Shown one piece after another: positions 1 to 5,991 of a stretch of 6,978 bases of DNA. The stretch spans positions 1 to 6,978 of the forward strand of contig QNBQ01000083.1 in assembly GCA_003645735.1 (NCBI GenBank), written 5' to 3'. The notes beneath the pieces were generated by a model. That model had not been told where the DNA came from and searched no databases. It saw nothing but the letters and a program-made list of their open reading frames with translations. Numbering within the stretch: the first letter of the stretch is position 1; the number at the start of each line of letters is the position of its first letter. Both the position numbers and the translations under genes were made by a program. This DNA comes from Candidatus Poribacteria bacterium (GTDB lineage Bacteria; Poribacteria; WGA-4E; B28-G17).

Positions 1-576
1 AAGATCTTCACGCCGGAGGATATAGGAGTTGAAGGGGTTAAAGACCCGTTCGTGATCATGATCGGGGGCGTCTACTTCATGATCCTCAGCTACGCCCCGA
101 CGCCGCCCGGCGTCACCGAGGAGCTGAAAAAGAAGATGCACGAGACAGCCGACGTCTACAACACCGGGATAACCAAGTCGCACACCGGCCTGGCCGTCAG
201 CGTCGACGGGGTCAACTTCACCTGGCTGGGCGACATCTTCTCGCCCAGAGAGGAGGGATGGGACTCTTACGCCTCCAGGATAAGCACCCTCATCCACATG
301 CCGCCGGCCTTCATCGCCTTCTACGACGGGAGCGCCTCCGTCGAGGAGAACTACGAGGAGAAGACGGGACTGGCGGTGACCTTCGACCTCAGAAACTTCA
401 TCCGTTTGACCGTCGACGGCCCCATCCTCACCTCGCCCCACGCATCCGGCTCGCTCAGGTATCTGGACGCCGTGGCGGTCGATGGGAAGCTCTACTGCTA
501 TTACGAATACGCCCGTCCGGACGGCTCCCACGAGCTGAGGCTCAATATAGTCGAGCTTCGATGGGATACAAACTGA
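1..576 (+). CDS. Glycosidase-like five-bladed beta-propeller protein, 3' part
   Basis: The reading frame is open from base 1, so the start lies upstream; 191 residues are visible before the TGA. The visible part has the repeating blade pattern of the GH43/GH32/GH130-type propellers: a KDPF motif (Asp at visible residue 15) followed by a hydrophobic strand with a GGVYF turn, then SVDGVNF, then a last blade with LDAVAVDGKLYCYYEY. In those families the Asp-Pro motif near a blade start often carries an active-site acid. This suggests a glycoside hydrolase or phosphorylase, or a non-catalytic relative, but the substrate cannot be told and the N-terminal active-site blades are missing here. No signal peptide can be judged. 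It overlaps the next gene by 16 bases and is probably the first visible member of a four-gene operon. The fold assignment is by pattern only. Confidence 0.55.
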   Translation, partial: KIFTPEDIGVEGVKDPFVIMIGGVYFMILSYAPTPPGVTEELKKKMHETADVYNTGITKSHTGLAVSVDGVNFTWLGDIFSPREEGWDSYASRISTLIHMPPAFIAFYDGSASVEENYEEKTGLAVTFDLRNFIRLTVDGPILTSPHASGSLRYLDAVAVDGKLYCYYEYARPDGSHELRLNIVELRWDTN

Positions 577-1403
577 TAGCGCTCGACCTTGACGGCACGC
601 TCCTGACCCGATCGGGCGAGATGTCCGATCGGGTCTTAAACGCCCTCATCTCGGCCCTGGAAAAAGGGGTTCTCATCGCCATCTGCACGGGAAGGAGGTT
701 CGCCGACGTCAAGAGGGTTCTGAGGGAGCTCAGAGCTCGGATCCCCCTTATCCTCCACAACGGCGCGATGATAGCCGAGTTCCCCTCCGGAGATATCATA
801 GCTCGCTTCCCTATTCCCCCTTCGAAAGCGTCCGAGGCGATAAAGGCCATGAAAAGGCTGGGGTTAAACCCCTTCGTCTACGCCTTGATCGACGGCGAGG
901 TCAGGCTGATCTGTGAAAACCCTTTGGGGATGAACCCCTCCGCCCGAAGATACGTCTCGAACAAGATGGACGCGGCGCTGATCGTGGACGAGCTGGAGCG
1001 GCTTCCGGACGGCGAACACCTCCAGATCGTCGCTATCGATCGGAGGGAGAAGGTTGAAGAGGGGTTGAGGGCGCTCAGGGGGATGGCTGGGATCAACGTT
1101 ATGACATCGGGCAGGGTCTACGACGAGGGGCACTGGTTTCTGGAGATACTCGATGGGAAGGCCTCCAAGGCCGAGGCTCTGAGGTTCCTCAGCTCCCTCC
1201 TGGGGATACCCCGCGAATCGATCGCGGCCGTGGGGGACAACTACAACGACATCCCCATGTTTCGGGCGGCGGGGCTCAGCTTCGCCATGGGGAACGCCCC
1301 CGAGGAGGTGAGATCGGCGGCCGACAGGGTCGCCCCCTCAAACGAGGAGGACGGGGCGGCCTGGGCTATAGAGGAGATCATCTCTGAGGAGGGAGGGATA
1401 TGA
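561..1403 (+). CDS. HAD-superfamily (Cof-type, subfamily IIB) phosphatase
   Basis: Predicted cytosolic Mg2+-dependent phosphatase of 280 residues, the usual size for Cof/YidA-type enzymes, which remove phosphate from sugar phosphates and similar small metabolites. All four HAD motifs are present. Motif I is DLDGT, with Asp9 as the expected nucleophile and Asp11 as acid/base. Motif II is the Thr of ICTGR (Thr43). Motif III is Lys200 in DGKASK. Motif IV is GDNYND (225-230), with metal-binding acids. The long stretch between motifs II and III is the C2-type cap that sets substrate choice. The start at ATG 561 puts motif I nine residues in, as is normal; a longer in-frame reading back to 258 only shadows the upstream gene. 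No good ribosome site precedes it, so translation probably depends on the 16-base overlap with the propeller gene. The exact substrate is unknown. Confidence 0.85.
   Translation: MGYKLIALDLDGTLLTRSGEMSDRVLNALISALEKGVLIAICTGRRFADVKRVLRELRARIPLILHNGAMIAEFPSGDIIARFPIPPSKASEAIKAMKRLGLNPFVYALIDGEVRLICENPLGMNPSARRYVSNKMDAALIVDELERLPDGEHLQIVAIDRREKVEEGLRALRGMAGINVMTSGRVYDEGHWFLEILDGKASKAEALRFLSSLLGIPRESIAAVGDNYNDIPMFRAAGLSFAMGNAPEEVRSAADRVAPSNEEDGAAWAIEEIISEEGGI
1386..1397 (+). promoter_or_regulatory. Strong ribosome binding site for the radical SAM gene
   Basis: A purine run containing GGAGG (1388-1392) lies 7 bases before ATG 1400, inside the last codons of the phosphatase gene. It fixes the start of the next gene, which overlaps the phosphatase stop as ATGA. 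Confidence 0.75.
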
Positions 1404-2833
1404 GGGTTCTGCTCATACAGCCGGGGAGCGAGGACGGCAGAGGGTTCCGTCACTCCCTCGGCTTGGTCGAGCCTTTGGGGCTGGAGATGATAGGGGGGGC
1501 CCTGAAGGGAAGACACGAGGTCGAGCTGATCGATCTGAGGCTCTCCCCCTTCGAGGAGCTCATCGAGAAGCTGGAGGATTTCAAGCCCCATGCATGCGGC
1601 ATAAGCTCGACCTTCACCGTCGATTACAACCCCACCATGAGGATAGCGGAGGTGATAAAAGAGGTAAACGGCGATATATTCGTCTTCGTCGGCGGACACC
1701 ACCCGTCGCTTTGCCCCGAGGATTTCGATAAACCCTTCATAGACGCGATCGTCATCGGCGAGGGGGAGCGAACGGCCGCGGAGCTTATGGAGTGCCTGGA
1801 GGAGAGGGGCGACCTGAGGAAGGTCAAAAACCTGGTTCTGAACGCCCCAGAGGGCCAGATACACACGCCCAGAGGCAGGTTGATCAGGGATCTGGACTCG
1901 CTCCCCTATCCCGATCGCGGGCTTATCGGGCGGTATTGGAGGAAATACCGGATAACGGCGAGACAGCCGCTCTCATCGGTCGAGACCGCGCGCGGCTGCC
2001 CTTACAGGTGCAGGTTCTGCAGCGTGTGGGTCTTCTACGGCGGCATCGTCCGGTTCAAAAGCCCCGAAAGGGTGGTGAATGAGATCGAGAGGACGGAGGC
2101 CGAAAACGTCTTCTTCACCGACGACAACTTCTTCACCAACGTCGAGCGGGCCAAAGAGATAGCGAGGCTGATCAGGGAGAGGGGCATCAGGAGGAAATAT
2201 ATCATCCAGACCAGAAGCGATGTCATAGCCTCACATCCCGAGCTGATCTCCGACTGGGCCGAGATAGGGCTTGAGGGGGTTTTCATCGGATTTGAGAAGG
2301 CGAGGCAGGAGGAGCTGGACTCCATCGCCAAGAGGAACACGGTCGAAAACAACGAGAGGGCGCTCAAAATCCTGAGGGCCAACGGGATAGAGCCGCTCGT
2401 GTCGTTCATAGTCGATCCGGATTACGACAGGGAGGATTTCGCTACGCTGAGGAGGTATATACGTAAGCTGAGGCTCAGGTTCCCCAGCTTCAGCGTCCTG
2501 ACCCCCCTTCCCGGAACGGAGCTTTTCGAACAGCTGAAGGAGAAGATCGTCTGCAGGAACTACGACCTTTTCGATCTGGTCCACCCCGTCCTCCCCACGA
2601 AGCTCCCGCTCAAGGAGTTCTGCAGGGAGTTCGCGAGGCTATACCGGATGGCCTATCCGCCGATCTACCTCTACCTCCTCAAGGCGGGCATCTTCCTGAA
2701 GAGCCTCTTCGGGAAGGTCTCCTATTCGGATTGGAAGCAAGTATTCAGGGACTGGGCGAGGTTGGCCGATCCGAGGGCGTATCTGGAGGATATCTTGAGC
2801 GTGTGCGAGGCGGAGAAGTGGAGGGAGGCCTGA
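1400..2833 (+). CDS. B12-binding radical SAM protein, HpnR-like
   Basis: A 477-residue cobalamin-binding radical SAM enzyme, a class that often methylates unreactive carbons. Residues 1-135 form a Rossmann-like B12-binding domain (LLIQPGS start, VGGHHPSL near 97-104, VIGEGE at 118-123). The radical SAM domain follows, with the [4Fe-4S] motif CPYRCRFC (Cys200, Cys204, Cys207; CxxxCxxC) inside ETARGCPYRCRFCSVW. Further on are FFTDDNFF, IQTRSDV and FIGFEKA, which fit the barrel strands and the SAM-binding region. The segment at 387-404 (NYDLFDLVHPVLPTKLPL) and the FYG after the cluster motif resemble what I recall of hopanoid C-3 methylases (HpnR). That would make it a lipid methylase candidate, but no hopanoid gene is seen here, so this is only an analogy. 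The start is ATG 1400, in an ATGA overlap with the phosphatase gene. Class confidence is high; substrate confidence is low. Confidence 0.85.
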   Translation: MRVLLIQPGSEDGRGFRHSLGLVEPLGLEMIGGALKGRHEVELIDLRLSPFEELIEKLEDFKPHACGISSTFTVDYNPTMRIAEVIKEVNGDIFVFVGGHHPSLCPEDFDKPFIDAIVIGEGERTAAELMECLEERGDLRKVKNLVLNAPEGQIHTPRGRLIRDLDSLPYPDRGLIGRYWRKYRITARQPLSSVETARGCPYRCRFCSVWVFYGGIVRFKSPERVVNEIERTEAENVFFTDDNFFTNVERAKEIARLIRERGIRRKYIIQTRSDVIASHPELISDWAEIGLEGVFIGFEKARQEELDSIAKRNTVENNERALKILRANGIEPLVSFIVDPDYDREDFATLRRYIRKLRLRFPSFSVLTPLPGTELFEQLKEKIVCRNYDLFDLVHPVLPTKLPLKEFCREFARLYRMAYPPIYLYLLKAGIFLKSLFGKVSYSDWKQVFRDWARLADPRAYLEDILSVCEAEKWREA

Positions 2834-3600
2834 TACTGGCGTTACTCCTCCTCTCCCTCTCCCCCGCCGAGCCGATCCCCCATCACGTCGGGGCCAGGAG
2901 GGGAGGGATGGGGAACGCGGGCGTCGCCGCGGTCGGCGGCGCCGAATCGCTTTTCTGGAACCCGGCGGCCATCCCGGCCTCCCCCGGCGTGAGCCTCTTC
3001 GGCCAGATGAAGTTGAACCGATCCGATTTCGGCTTCGACCCCAAAGGGATAGCCTTCACCTGGAGGAGGATCGGGCTGGGGTGGGGCAATAAGATCGCCG
3101 TCGGCCTAAAGGGAACCCCCGATTACAACTACTACGCCGCCGCCCTCAAGCTCTCCTGGAGGGCGGGGATCGGGATCGCCCTCAAGTTCAAGCGACGCCA
3201 CCCCTGCCATTACTATCAATTCTTCGGGGAGAGGACATACGCCGACCTGGGGATCATCTTTTTCCCCAGCGAGCGGCTCTCCTTTGGGATCGTCCTCCCA
3301 CTGGGCGAGGGGGCGGCGATCGCCGGGGGTGCTCTGAGCCTCCCCTCCCTTCTGACGGCATTCGATCTGGCCTTCAAAGGCCTCTCCCCCTCCCCGCACG
3401 TGGGGGTTGAGCTGCGGCTCGGGCGGGGCTTCCGCTTGAGAGCTGGGGGATGGGCCTTCGACCCATCGGAGGGGGAAGGAATAAGCATCGGAGCGGGCTT
3501 TTCAAACGGTCACATATCGATCGATTACGCCTTCCTGAGAGGAGAAACGTCTGCCCACTACATCTCCGCGGAGCTCAGATCGACAGCTCAACCCTTCTGA
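2818..3600 (+). CDS. Small exported beta-barrel protein, PorV/PorQ-like
   Basis: Probably an outer-membrane protein of 260 residues. The N-terminus is hydrophobic (LILALLLLSLSPA) with a plausible signal-peptidase site after Ala17 (SPA). It is followed by GARRGGMGNAGVAAVGGAESLFWNPAAI, a form of the GMGGAG...ALYWNPA motif that opens PorV/PorQ and FadL-like barrels. The rest alternates short amphipathic strands with Gly-rich turns, and the protein ends in Phe, as barrels recognised by the BAM machinery often do. The start is uncertain. GTG 2818 has a GAGG seven bases upstream and overlaps the radical SAM stop by 16 bases; GTG 2803 would add five residues including an Arg, which suits a signal peptide better. 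Its role, such as a channel, a secretion accessory or lipid transport, cannot be told. Its 3' end overlaps hypA in convergent orientation. Confidence 0.6.
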   Translation: MEGGLILALLLLSLSPAEPIPHHVGARRGGMGNAGVAAVGGAESLFWNPAAIPASPGVSLFGQMKLNRSDFGFDPKGIAFTWRRIGLGWGNKIAVGLKGTPDYNYYAAALKLSWRAGIGIALKFKRRHPCHYYQFFGERTYADLGIIFFPSERLSFGIVLPLGEGAAIAGGALSLPSLLTAFDLAFKGLSPSPHVGVELRLGRGFRLRAGGWAFDPSEGEGISIGAGFSNGHISIDYAFLRGETSAHYISAELRSTAQPF

Positions 3601-3952
3601 TCAGGCAATCCCTGCCGGAGACGATCTCCACGTCCGTCGAACCGCAGGTGGGGCATTCGAGCGAGGGGAGCATGAGGTGGAGGGCGGGGTCGACCTCCAC
3701 CTCCTTTATCCCCCCCTCGTAACCGCATGTCCTGCACCTGACCACGGGGTCGATCTCCCGGAAGACGAGCTTCGAGCCGGCGCCGATCGTCCCCTCCAGA
3801 CAGGCCTCCAGCCAGAACCGGAGCTGATCGATCCCCAGGAAAGTGAGCTTACCCACCTCCACCTCTATCCGCGTTATCCCCTTGGCTCCCTTCTCGGAGG
3901 CGATTCTCAGGACCGTTCGGGCTATCTCCTGAGCGACGGATAGCTCGTGCAT
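3575..3952 (-). CDS. hypA: HypA, hydrogenase/urease nickel metallochaperone
   Basis: HypA delivers Ni2+, with HypB, to the large subunit of [NiFe]-hydrogenase, and in some bacteria to urease. The 125-residue product begins with Met-His-Glu, whose His2 and Glu3 are the known nickel ligands, so the start is certain. The zinc domain is present as CRTC (Cys73, Cys76) and CPTC (Cys100, Cys103). The C-terminus (RVELSI) also matches the family. The loop between the two Cys pairs is 23 residues, against about 13 in E. coli HypA, which explains the slightly greater length. It starts 6 bases after the hypB stop, with GGAG in the last hypB codons as its ribosome site, and is surely co-transcribed with hypB. 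Its last 26 bases overlap the convergent beta-barrel gene. Confidence 0.95.
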   Translation of the reverse strand: MHELSVAQEIARTVLRIASEKGAKGITRIEVEVGKLTFLGIDQLRFWLEACLEGTIGAGSKLVFREIDPVVRCRTCGYEGGIKEVEVDPALHLMLPSLECPTCGSTDVEIVSGRDCLIRRVELSI

Positions 3953-3958
3953 GGCCGT

Positions 3959-4624
3959 TCAGATCTCCAAGGCTTGGATGACCTCATCGACGCCCTCGCC
4001 GGTCAGGGCGTTGGTTCGGACGACTCTGGCGGATGGGTTGATCTTCAAAACGTCCTTCTCCAGCTTGGCCGGGTCGACCCCCATCGCCTCGGCCAGGTCG
4101 ATCTTGTTTATGACGGCGACCGAGGCGTCTAGGAAGATGTAGGGATGTTTGACGACCATGTATGGGCCTTCGGTGACCGAGACGACGACCAGGCGCTTGT
4201 GCGCCCCCAGCGGGAACTCGCCCGGACAGATCAGGTTGCCGACGTTCTCTATGAAGAGGAGGTCGATCGCATCGAGATCCATCTCCTCGAGCGCTTTGCC
4301 CACGAGGTGGGCGTCCAGATGACACTCCTTGCCGGTGTTGACCTGGACGACCTGGACCCCCTCCCTCCCGATCCTGTCGGCGTCGATCGTCGTCGTCAGG
4401 TCGCCGGCTATGACCGCTATAGACCTCCTCCCCTTAAGCTTCCTCACAAGCTGGCTTATCAGGGTGGTTTTCCCCGACCCGATGGACCCCATCACATCTA
4501 TCGCCGTCACGCCCTTCTCATCCAGGAGCTTTCTATTTTTCTCCGCCAGCTCCCTGTTTCTGGCCAGCAGGCTCTCCTCAAGCTCGATGTCCAGTATCTC
4601 CTCTCCTCCCTCTATGACCCTCAT
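3959..4624 (-). CDS. hypB: HypB, GTPase for nickel insertion into hydrogenase
   Basis: A SIMIBI-class GTPase that hands nickel to the hydrogenase large subunit together with HypA. The 221-residue protein has a P-loop GSIGSGKT (46-53), the switch segment GDLTTTIDADRI (74-85), and the metal-binding Cys101-His102 pair in GKECHLDAH. It also has the ENVGNLICP segment (126-134) and the base-recognition motif NKID (173-176). It lacks both the N-terminal CxxCGC high-affinity nickel site of E. coli HypB and any His-rich stretch, so it is the short core form common in many bacteria and archaea. The start is ATG at 4624, which has GGAGG 8 bases upstream. A 20-residue longer reading from a TTG would begin inside the predicted -35 box and is unlikely. 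It heads the hypBA pair; hypCDEF and hydrogenase genes are not in this window. Confidence 0.95.
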   Translation of the reverse strand: MRVIEGGEEILDIELEESLLARNRELAEKNRKLLDEKGVTAIDVMGSIGSGKTTLISQLVRKLKGRRSIAVIAGDLTTTIDADRIGREGVQVVQVNTGKECHLDAHLVGKALEEMDLDAIDLLFIENVGNLICPGEFPLGAHKRLVVVSVTEGPYMVVKHPYIFLDASVAVINKIDLAEAMGVDPAKLEKDVLKINPSARVVRTNALTGEGVDEVIQALEI

Positions 4625-4632
4625 CTCCCCGA

Positions 4633-4637
4633 CCTCC
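4633..4637 (-). promoter_or_regulatory. Ribosome binding site of hypB
   Basis: GGAGG on the minus strand, 8 bases before ATG 4624. It decides the shorter hypB start over the TTG start 60 bases upstream. Confidence 0.8.
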
Positions 4638-4654
4638 GAGCATCGTTCCCAAAG

Positions 4655-4684
4655 AGGATAACATCCGCGGCGAAACCGTGTCAA
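4655..4684 (-). promoter_or_regulatory. Sigma70-type promoter of hypBA
   Basis: On the minus strand a perfect TTGACA (-35, 4679-4684) is followed after 18 bases by TATCCT (-10, 4655-4660; 4 of 6 consensus bases). Transcription would start near 4648, giving a leader of about 24 bases that contains the hypB ribosome site. This suggests that hypBA is transcribed by housekeeping sigma factor rather than only by sigma54. No sigma54 element reading toward hypB was found. Confidence 0.6.
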
Positions 4685-4748
4685 GCGCGGGGGAGGATGT
4701 TTATCGGTCTAAACGTCAACCGTGCAAGCCGTCGTCGCGGCGGAGCGG

Positions 4749-4779
4749 CCCATGTTAAGCCCCGGCATCCCGATGTTAA
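4749..4779. repeat. Direct repeat CCSATGTTAA, 21-base period
   Basis: CCCATGTTAA (4749-4758) and CCGATGTTAA (4770-4779) match at 9 of 10 bases and are 21 bases apart, which is two turns of the helix. They lie about 100-130 bases upstream of the predicted hypB start site and about 140-165 upstream of the predicted activator start site. The spacing would let a dimeric or tandem regulator bind one face of the DNA. A regulatory role is inference, and chance cannot be ruled out for a repeat this short. Confidence 0.4.
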
Positions 4780-4808
4780 CCTTTTTAAACACCACCTCCC
4801 CTTTGACT

Positions 4809-4833
4809 GGGTGATATGAAGATCCCTTCACCC
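4809..4833. repeat. Dyad upstream of the sigma54 promoter (possible activator site)
   Basis: Inverted repeat GGGTGA-N13-TCACCC (4809-4814 and 4828-4833), with a second dyad TGAAG-ATCC-CTTCA (4817-4830) nested inside. It lies at about -107 to -83 from the predicted sigma54 start site, the range where sigma54 activators usually bind. It lacks a T-run, so it is not a terminator. Confidence 0.4.
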
Positions 4834-4839
4834 CGGCGC

Positions 4840-4857
4840 ACCCGGTTTCATACGGGT
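4840..4857. repeat. Second dyad upstream of the sigma54 promoter
   Basis: Inverted repeat ACCCG-N8-CGGGT, at about -76 to -59 from the predicted sigma54 start. Its core holds TTCATA (4847-4852), the complement of TATGAA (4815-4820) in the first dyad, so the two sites share a six-base core in opposite orientation. They could be paired activator sites; short length limits certainty. Confidence 0.35.
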
Positions 4858-4889
4858 CTGCTCGAATTTTCACCCCTTTGGGAACCGTT

Positions 4890-4904
4890 CGGCACACCGT
4901 TTGC
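4890..4904 (+). promoter_or_regulatory. Sigma54 (-24/-12) promoter of the activator gene
   Basis: CGGCACACCGTTTGC fits the sigma54 consensus TGGCAC-R-N4-TTGC in all but the first base. The key GG (4891-4892) and GC (4903-4904) are exactly 12 bases apart, as required. Transcription would start near 4916, leaving a leader of about 29 bases with a ribosome site. The gene it drives encodes a sigma54 activator, so self-activation is possible. Assigned by eye from the consensus. Confidence 0.7.
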
Positions 4905-4932
4905 CTAATGTTCGGGGCAAAACCATCGGTTC

Positions 4933-4937
4933 GGAGG
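4933..4937 (+). promoter_or_regulatory. Ribosome binding site of the sigma54 activator
   Basis: GGAGG, 7 bases before ATG 4945. An in-frame TAA at 4906-4908, with no other start codon after it, makes this ATG the only possible start among the usual start codons. Confidence 0.8.
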
Positions 4938-4944
4938 TCGAGGC

Positions 4945-5979
4945 ATGATCAGGGACATACTTGAGGGGAAGGTCATAGAGTTGCCGTCGAAGGGAGGGAA
5001 GAGGAGAGCGCTTGTGGGGGCGAGCCCCGCTTTCAGACGGGCGTTGGAGCTGGCCCGAAAGGTGGCGGAGAGCGATGTGACCGTCATGATATTGGGCGAG
5101 ACGGGAACGGGGAAGGAGCTTCTGGCCAGGTTCATCCACTTCAACAGCAGGAGACGCTCGAAGCCGTTTGTGGCAGTTCACTGCGCATCCATACCGGAGA
5201 CGCTGCTTGAAAGCGAGCTTTTCGGCTATGAGCCGGGCGCGTTCACGGGGGCGACCAGGAGGAAGATAGGCAAGTTCGAGCTCGCGGACGGCGGGACGCT
5301 CTTTTTGGACGAGATAGGCGATATGCCTCTATCCATGCAGGTCAAGCTGCTGAGGGCCCTTCAGGAGAGGGAGATAGAGAGGGTGGGGGGACTTGAGACG
5401 ATACCGGTGGATGTGAGGGTGATAGCGGCGACCAACAAGAACCTGCTGGAGGAGGTGAGGAAGGGCAGCTTCAGAAACGACCTCTACTACAGGCTGAGCA
5501 CCGTCCCCATATACCTGCCGCCCCTGAGGGAGAGGAGGGAGGATATACCGCTGTTGGTCGAGTATTTCATCAGGGAGATCTCCGAGGAGCTGGGGGTGGA
5601 GGTGAGCGTGTCGGAGGAGGCGATGGAGATGTTGATGGAGTATCCCTGGCCGGGGAACGTCAGGGAGCTTGAGAACGTGGTTCAGAGGGCGGTGGTGTTG
5701 CAGACGGACGGGGTGATAAGGCCCGAGCACCTCTGGCTCTCCGAGGGAAACCCGATGAGGCTTGAGATCGAGGCGATGGGCGGGGAGGGGAGGATAACGG
5801 ATCTGAAGAGCGCGGCCAAGGAGGCCGAGAAGAGGGCGATCATAAGGGCGCTTATAGCGAACAGGTGGAACAAGACCAAAGCCGCCAAGCAGCTCGGCAT
5901 AAGCTACAGGGCACTGATGTATAAGATCAAGGAATACGGCATCAGGGAGCTGGAGAAACAGATGGCCTTCAACGATTGA
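4945..5979 (+). CDS. Sigma54 activator without sensor domain (PspF-like layout)
   Basis: A bacterial enhancer-binding protein of 344 residues that uses ATP to open sigma54 promoters. A short 20-residue lead is followed by a complete AAA+ domain. That domain has Walker A GETGTGKE (51-58), the sigma54-contacting loop GAFTGA (98-103), Walker B GGTLFLDE (116-123), the arginine-finger region RNDLYYRL (177-184) and sensor [10 protein letters not shown] (235-242). A Fis-type helix-turn-helix closes the protein (about 294-333, [20 protein letters not shown]). There is no receiver, GAF or PAS domain, and an in-frame stop 37 bases upstream shows that none has been cut off. PspF and HrpS have this layout and are controlled by partner proteins or by their own amount. 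It is divergent from hypBA, and NtrC-type activators often control hydrogenase genes (FhlA, HoxA, HupR), but its targets are unknown. Confidence 0.93.
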   Translation: MIRDILEGKVIELPSKGGKRRALVGASPAFRRALELARKVAESDVTVMILGETGTGKELLARFIHFNSRRRSKPFVAVHCASIPETLLESELFGYEPGAFTGATRRKIGKFELADGGTLFLDEIGDMPLSMQVKLLRALQEREIERVGGLETIPVDVRVIAATNKNLLEEVRKGSFRNDLYYRLSTVPIYLPPLRERREDIPLLVEYFIREISEELGVEVSVSEEAMEMLMEYPWPGNVRELENVVQRAVVLQTDGVIRPEHLWLSEGNPMRLEIEAMGGEGRITDLKSAAKEAEKRAIIRALIANRWNKTKAAKQLGISYRALMYKIKEYGIRELEKQMAFND

Positions 5980-5991
5980 TTCGAGCCCGGC

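Larger units (their letters stand above)
4625..4944. other. Divergent control region between hypB and the sigma54 activator
   Basis: These 320 bases have no convincing gene. They hold a sigma70-type promoter and ribosome site for hypB, a sigma54-type promoter and ribosome site for the activator gene, one direct repeat and several dyads. The only short minus-strand reading worth noting is a 27-codon frame starting with GTG near 4790. It has GGAGG only two bases away and codon choice unlike the neighbours, so I do not call it. No Rho-independent terminator is visible. Confidence 0.8.

Noticed and set aside
258..560. Longer form of the HAD phosphatase starting at 258
   Set aside because: The extension lies wholly inside the propeller gene in another frame, is Arg/His-rich low-quality sequence, and the HAD nucleophile motif fits a start at 561.
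2731..2817. ATG 2731 as the start of the beta-barrel gene
   Set aside because: It would place about 30 polar residues before the signal peptide and overlap the radical SAM gene by about 100 bases.
4625..4684. N-terminal extension of hypB by 20 residues from a TTG at 4684
   Set aside because: The TTG is part of the predicted -35 box, the added residues do not look like HypB, and ATG 4624 has a strong ribosome site.
4709..4790. Short minus-strand peptide of 27 codons from GTG near 4790, with GGAGG upstream
   Set aside because: The ribosome site is only two bases from the GTG, the codon choice differs from the neighbours, and it covers the direct repeat. It could be a leader peptide, but support is too weak.
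4803..4831. TTGACT at 4803-4808 as a -35 box of a plus-strand sigma70 promoter
   Set aside because: No -10-like hexamer lies 16-18 bases downstream.
4887..4934. Three GTTCGG copies (4887, 4910, 4929) as an iteron-like array
   Set aside because: Only six bases long, with unequal spacing of 23 and 19; likely chance in GC-rich DNA.
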